Below, piece after piece: positions 60,660 through 64,000 of a stretch of 64,000 nt of DNA. The position numbers and the translations under genes were made by a program. A model generated the notes under the pieces. The model searched no databases. It saw only the letters and a program-made list of their open reading frames with translations, and was not told the origin of the DNA. Within the stretch, counting starts at the first letter, position 1. Every line of letters starts with the position of its first letter. This DNA comes from Cochleicola gelatinilyticus (lineage in GTDB: Bacteria > Bacteroidota > Bacteroidia > Flavobacteriales > Flavobacteriaceae), in NCBI RefSeq assembly GCF_001637325.1, contig NZ_LRXL01000052.1, positions 62,001-126,000 of the forward strand, read 5' to 3'.

Positions 60660-62015
60660 ATGGAAAACGAAAATATAGCGGTAGGATTAGACATTGGAAC
60701 CACCAAGATCGTGGCCATGATCGGAAAGAAAAACGAGTATGGTAAGATGGAGGTACTTGGAATTGGGAGGTCTAAAAGTCTTGGGGTGCATCGTGGCGTG
60801 GTGAATAACATTACACAAACTATTCAGTCAATACAACAGGCCGTTCAAGACGCAGAAACTTCTTCAGGGTTAAAGATCGAGGATGTAGTGGTAGGTATTG
60901 CAGGACAACATATAAGAAGCTTACAACACAGCGATTACATTACTCGTAATAACAGTGACGAAGTAATTGATGAAGCAGATATAGATAGACTTTGTAATCA
61001 AGTGCATAAACTAGTAATGCTTCCCGGTGAGGAGATTATTCATGTTTTGCCACAAGATTTTAAAGTAGATGGGCAAGGGGAAATTAAAGAGCCTATCGGA
61101 ATGTACGGAGGACGGTTAGAGGCTAATTTTCATGTGGTAGTAGGACAAGTGTCCTCAATACGAAATATTGGCCGTTGCGTAAAAAGCTCCGGACTCGAAC
61201 TTTCGGGAATTACGTTAGAACCGTTGGCGTCTGCTAATGCAGTGCTTAGTCAAGAAGAAAAAGAAGCGGGAGTAGCACTCATCGATATAGGAGGTGGAAC
61301 CACAGATCTTGCCATTTTTAAAGATGGAATTATTCGGCATACTGCCGTGATCCCTTTTGGTGGAAATGTAATTACTGAAGACATAAAAGAAGGCTGCTCG
61401 ATCATTGAGAAGCAGGCAGAATTGTTAAAGATAAAATTTGGTTCGGCATGGCCAGGTGAAAATAAAGACAACGAGATCGTTTCGATCCCTGGACTGCGTG
61501 GCAGAGAACCTAAAGAGATTACCCTTAAAAATCTTTCAAAGATCATTCACGCTAGAGTGGTGGAGATTATTGAGCAGGTATATCTAGAAATTAAAAACTA
61601 CGGTCACGAAGAACAAAAGAAAAAATTAATTGCAGGGATTGTATTAACCGGTGGGGGAGCGCAATTACAGCATTTAAAACAATTAGTAGAATATATTACC
61701 GGAATGGATACCCGTATTGGATATCCTAACGAGCACCTAGCCGGAGACAGTGATAGTGAAACTACGAGTCCTTTGTATGCGACGGCTGTAGGACTGGTAA
61801 TGAATAGTCTAGATACTAAAGAAAGAGGTACAGAACTGAAAAGATTTGGTGCATCTGAAGAGACGAAAAAAAGTACTGATAATTCAGTATTAGCCGATGA
61901 ACCCGAAGAAGAAGTTAAACAGGAAGAAGTAATTGAAAAAGAACCGAAAGAAAGAAAACGGTTCTTTGATAAATGGGCAGAAAAGTTTAAAGAATTTTTA
62001 GACAATGCCGAATAA
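60660..62015 (+). CDS. ftsA: Cell division protein FtsA
   Basis: A 451-residue actin-like ATPase that tethers FtsZ to the membrane. Phosphate-1 motif VGLDIGTTKIVAMIG, phosphate-2 ALIDIGGGTTDLAIF, and adenosine motif IVLTGGGAQLQ are visible. The C-terminal tail is long, acidic, then ends with a possible amphipathic helix (KRFFDKWAEKFKEFL) suited to membrane binding. The 4-bp gap from ftsQ indicates one transcript. Confidence 0.96.
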   Translation: MENENIAVGLDIGTTKIVAMIGKKNEYGKMEVLGIGRSKSLGVHRGVVNNITQTIQSIQQAVQDAETSSGLKIEDVVVGIAGQHIRSLQHSDYITRNNSDEVIDEADIDRLCNQVHKLVMLPGEEIIHVLPQDFKVDGQGEIKEPIGMYGGRLEANFHVVVGQVSSIRNIGRCVKSSGLELSGITLEPLASANAVLSQEEKEAGVALIDIGGGTTDLAIFKDGIIRHTAVIPFGGNVITEDIKEGCSIIEKQAELLKIKFGSAWPGENKDNEIVSIPGLRGREPKEITLKNLSKIIHARVVEIIEQVYLEIKNYGHEEQKKKLIAGIVLTGGGAQLQHLKQLVEYITGMDTRIGYPNEHLAGDSDSETTSPLYATAVGLVMNSLDTKERGTELKRFGASEETKKSTDNSVLADEPEEEVKQEEVIEKEPKERKRFFDKWAEKFKEFLDNAE

Positions 62016-62108
62016 GAAGTAGAAAAAGAAAATTGTGGATTGTTAATTGCGACTATCCATTTAGAAAAAAAATAAAAGAAAAAGAACCTCACAAAAAGAA
62101 TATATATT

Positions 62109-64000
62109 ATGAGCAGCAACACAGAATTTGATAACATTTCGTTCGATCTGCCAAAGAACCAATCCAATGTGATTAAGGTTATTGGCGTAGGAGGAGGTGG
62201 TAGTAATGCCATTAACCATATGTTTAGTCAAGGCATAAAGGGAGTGGACTTTGTTATTTGCAACACCGATTCTCAAGCATTAGAAAACAGCCCAGTGCCA
62301 ATTAAAATCCAATTGGGAGTTTCTCTCACAGAAGGTTTGGGAGCAGGTGCAAATCCTAAGATTGGTGAGCAATCTGCCGTGGAAAGTCTTGAGGAGATTA
62401 AAGGTATGCTAACAACCAACACTAAAATGATCTTTATCACTGCAGGGATGGGTGGAGGTACCGGTACCGGTGCTGCACCAATAATTGCACAAATGGCTAA
62501 AGACCTCGATATTTTAACGGTGGGTATTGTTACGATACCGTTTCAGTTTGAGGGAAAGATGCGAAATGAACAGGCACATATCGGGGTGGAAAATCTTCGT
62601 CAGAATTGTGACTCTTTAATTGTGATCGATAATAACAAACTTCGTGAAGTGTACGGAAATCTTGGTTTTAAAGCCGGTTTTTCGAAAGCTGATGAAGTAT
62701 TAGCCACCGCTGCTCGTGGAATAGCTGAAGTTATTACCCATCATTACACTCAAAACATTGACTTGCGTGATGCGAAGACCGTTCTTGCTAATAGTGGAAC
62801 TGCTATTATGGGTAGTGCTAGTGCATCGGGAGGACAACGAGCACATGAGGCAATTACTAAGTCATTAGATTCTCCTTTGCTAAACGATAATAAAATTAAA
62901 GGAGCAAAGAATGTATTGCTACTTATCGTTTCAGGAAATGAGGAGATCACCATCGATGAAATAGGAGAGATTAGTGATCACATTCAGAATGAAGCAGGAC
63001 ACAGTGCTAATATTATCATGGGAGTAGGTGAGGACGAATCCCTTGAAGGAGCAATTTCAATTACCGTGATTGCTACTGGATTTAATATGGAGCAACAAAA
63101 CGAAATTGTAAATACCGAAGCAAAGAAAATTATTCATACGCTAGAAGAAGAGCAACGTGCAGAACAAGATCTTTCTGTGAAAGCTACTTCAGGAACTTCG
63201 GTACAGCTGCCAAAATCTAATTCTAATGAAACAGCAGCTCCAGCGAAAGCACCCGTAATTAAGCACACTTTGTTCGAAGAGGTTGAAGAAACACCTCCAG
63301 TGAAAACACCTAAGGCATCGGTAGTAACGACGCCAAAGGTACCGTTTGAAGGATATGTTGAAACGTCAGAGTTGTTGCGAAATCTAGATATTTCTTTTGA
63401 AGAAATTAATATTCATCACATTGCAGAGTTTGAACAATTAGTAATTAATGAGATCGATGTAAACGATTATCAGATTATTTCTCCAACTGCTAAAACAGAA
63501 CAAAAAAGTCAAATTACTTCGGAAGTGGTTTCAGAAAAAAGAGACATTTCTGAAGAAAAAGAGGTAAAGAAAACCCATGTTCTGAAAGATGAAAATGTCG
63601 ATTTTACTGAAATTTCAGAAACAGAAGATCAAATACTAATGTTCGATCTTCCGATTAATATTTCAGAAAAAAAACCTTCAGAAAACACATTAAATACGCG
63701 CGAATCAGCGTCACAAAATAAGCAGTTTGAAGAAGAACGTGAAACACTAACTTCAGATATTGAAGACATTGAAGTGAATGATCATGTCGAGGTAGTACCC
63801 GTTACTGAGCTTTCAGATCGTGGGGTAAAGCGATACAGTTTAGATGACTATCAAGAAATGGAAGATAAATTAACCAATGCAAAACCTTCCAAAGCAGCTG
63901 AAGAAGAAATCGTTTTTGAGAAGAAAACGGTAGCCCCTTCCGAAGAGATAGAAACAGCACAGGAAGATGAGACCATCGATCCTATGAATACACCGATTAA
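62109..64000 (+). CDS. ftsZ: Cell division protein FtsZ (3' end outside window)
   Basis: An open reading frame from ATG 62109 to the window edge, at least 630 codons. The tubulin-like GTPase core carries VIGVGGGGSNAINHM, CNTDSQAL, the tubulin signature GGGTGTGAAPIIA, NNKLREVYG and the T7-loop region NEEITIDEI. After about residue 325 the tail is low-complexity, acidic and rich in Glu, Ser, Thr and Lys (more than 300 residues, far longer than in E. coli), and the usual C-terminal peptide is beyond the window. Long FtsZ tails occur in flavobacteria. ftsZ follows ftsA after 93 bp of AT-rich spacer. Confidence 0.96.
   Translation, partial: MSSNTEFDNISFDLPKNQSNVIKVIGVGGGGSNAINHMFSQGIKGVDFVICNTDSQALENSPVPIKIQLGVSLTEGLGAGANPKIGEQSAVESLEEIKGMLTTNTKMIFITAGMGGGTGTGAAPIIAQMAKDLDILTVGIVTIPFQFEGKMRNEQAHIGVENLRQNCDSLIVIDNNKLREVYGNLGFKAGFSKADEVLATAARGIAEVITHHYTQNIDLRDAKTVLANSGTAIMGSASASGGQRAHEAITKSLDSPLLNDNKIKGAKNVLLLIVSGNEEITIDEIGEISDHIQNEAGHSANIIMGVGEDESLEGAISITVIATGFNMEQQNEIVNTEAKKIIHTLEEEQRAEQDLSVKATSGTSVQLPKSNSNETAAPAKAPVIKHTLFEEVEETPPVKTPKASVVTTPKVPFEGYVETSELLRNLDISFEEINIHHIAEFEQLVINEIDVNDYQIISPTAKTEQKSQITSEVVSEKRDISEEKEVKKTHVLKDENVDFTEISETEDQILMFDLPINISEKKPSENTLNTRESASQNKQFEEERETLTSDIEDIEVNDHVEVVPVTELSDRGVKRYSLDDYQEMEDKLTNAKPSKAAEEEIVFEKKTVAPSEEIETAQEDETIDPMNTPI

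Noticed and set aside
61604-62212. 202-codon open frame on the minus strand opposite ftsA/ftsZ
   Set aside because: It is antisense to two clearly conserved genes, and its product is low-complexity (Ser/Phe/Leu runs) with no recognisable domain. It is a shadow of the plus-strand codon pattern.

Overview
The window is chromosomal DNA of a member of the Bacteroidota, almost certainly family Flavobacteriaceae. The evidence is AT-rich coding sequence, Bacteroidota-type -7 promoter octamers (TAnnTTTG), gliding/type IX secretion genes (gldA, gldB, gldC), two proteins with type A T9SS sorting tails, a PASTA-bearing FtsI and a very long FtsZ tail. The genus cannot be settled from sequence alone. I see no tRNA, rRNA, CRISPR array, insertion sequence or prophage.

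Layout. 1-6.3 kb: end of a putative lipoprotein gene, a PQQ-like beta-propeller protein, a TPR-histidine kinase / LuxR-type response regulator pair with a small membrane protein between them, and a lipoprotein with two DUF302 units. 6.3-9.35 kb, minus strand: amidase and metK. 9.35-9.88 kb: a divergent control region with a SAM-II riboswitch (metK, minus) and a SAM-I riboswitch (metY, plus). 9.9-16.1 kb: sulfur and amino-acid metabolism (metY, metX, homoserine dehydrogenase, OsmC, Rrf2 regulator, CysH-like reductase, threonine dehydratase). 16.1-19.9 kb: a tandemly duplicated two-gene unit (acyloxyacyl-hydrolase-like protein plus GIN-domain lipoprotein). 19.85-20.75 kb, minus: gldA.

20.85-22.9 kb: an attenuator with a strongly aromatic leader peptide ahead of pheA and a DAHP synthase-chorismate mutase gene. 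23-33.5 kb: rsgA, dtd, three DUF3857/transglutaminase-like genes, a MazG-like pyrophosphohydrolase, aroA, queA. 33.5-44.8 kb: secreted serine protease, rlmN, a secreted adhesin-like protein, polyprenyl synthase, an ECF sigma factor with its probable partner and an outer-membrane protein, dnaG, an orphan response regulator, nadE. 45-47.7 kb: gldB-gldC, engB, an alpha/beta hydrolase.

47.9 kb to the end: the division and cell wall (dcw) cluster, mraZ-rsmH-ftsL-ftsI-murE-mraY-(four-helix-bundle gene)-murD-ftsW-murG-murC-ftsQ-ftsA-ftsZ, with ftsZ cut by the window edge. A phased GTGGTAAA repeat array at its promoter is probably the MraZ operator.

The most interesting signals are regulatory: the aromatic leader-peptide attenuator, the two riboswitch classes for one ligand in one intergenic region, the Rrf2-type operator candidate at the cysH-like promoter, and the MraZ repeat array. 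Among proteins, the notable points are the duplicated outer-membrane module, a DnaG without zinc ligands, transglutaminase-like paralogues without the catalytic cysteine, and a four-helix-bundle gene lodged inside the dcw cluster.
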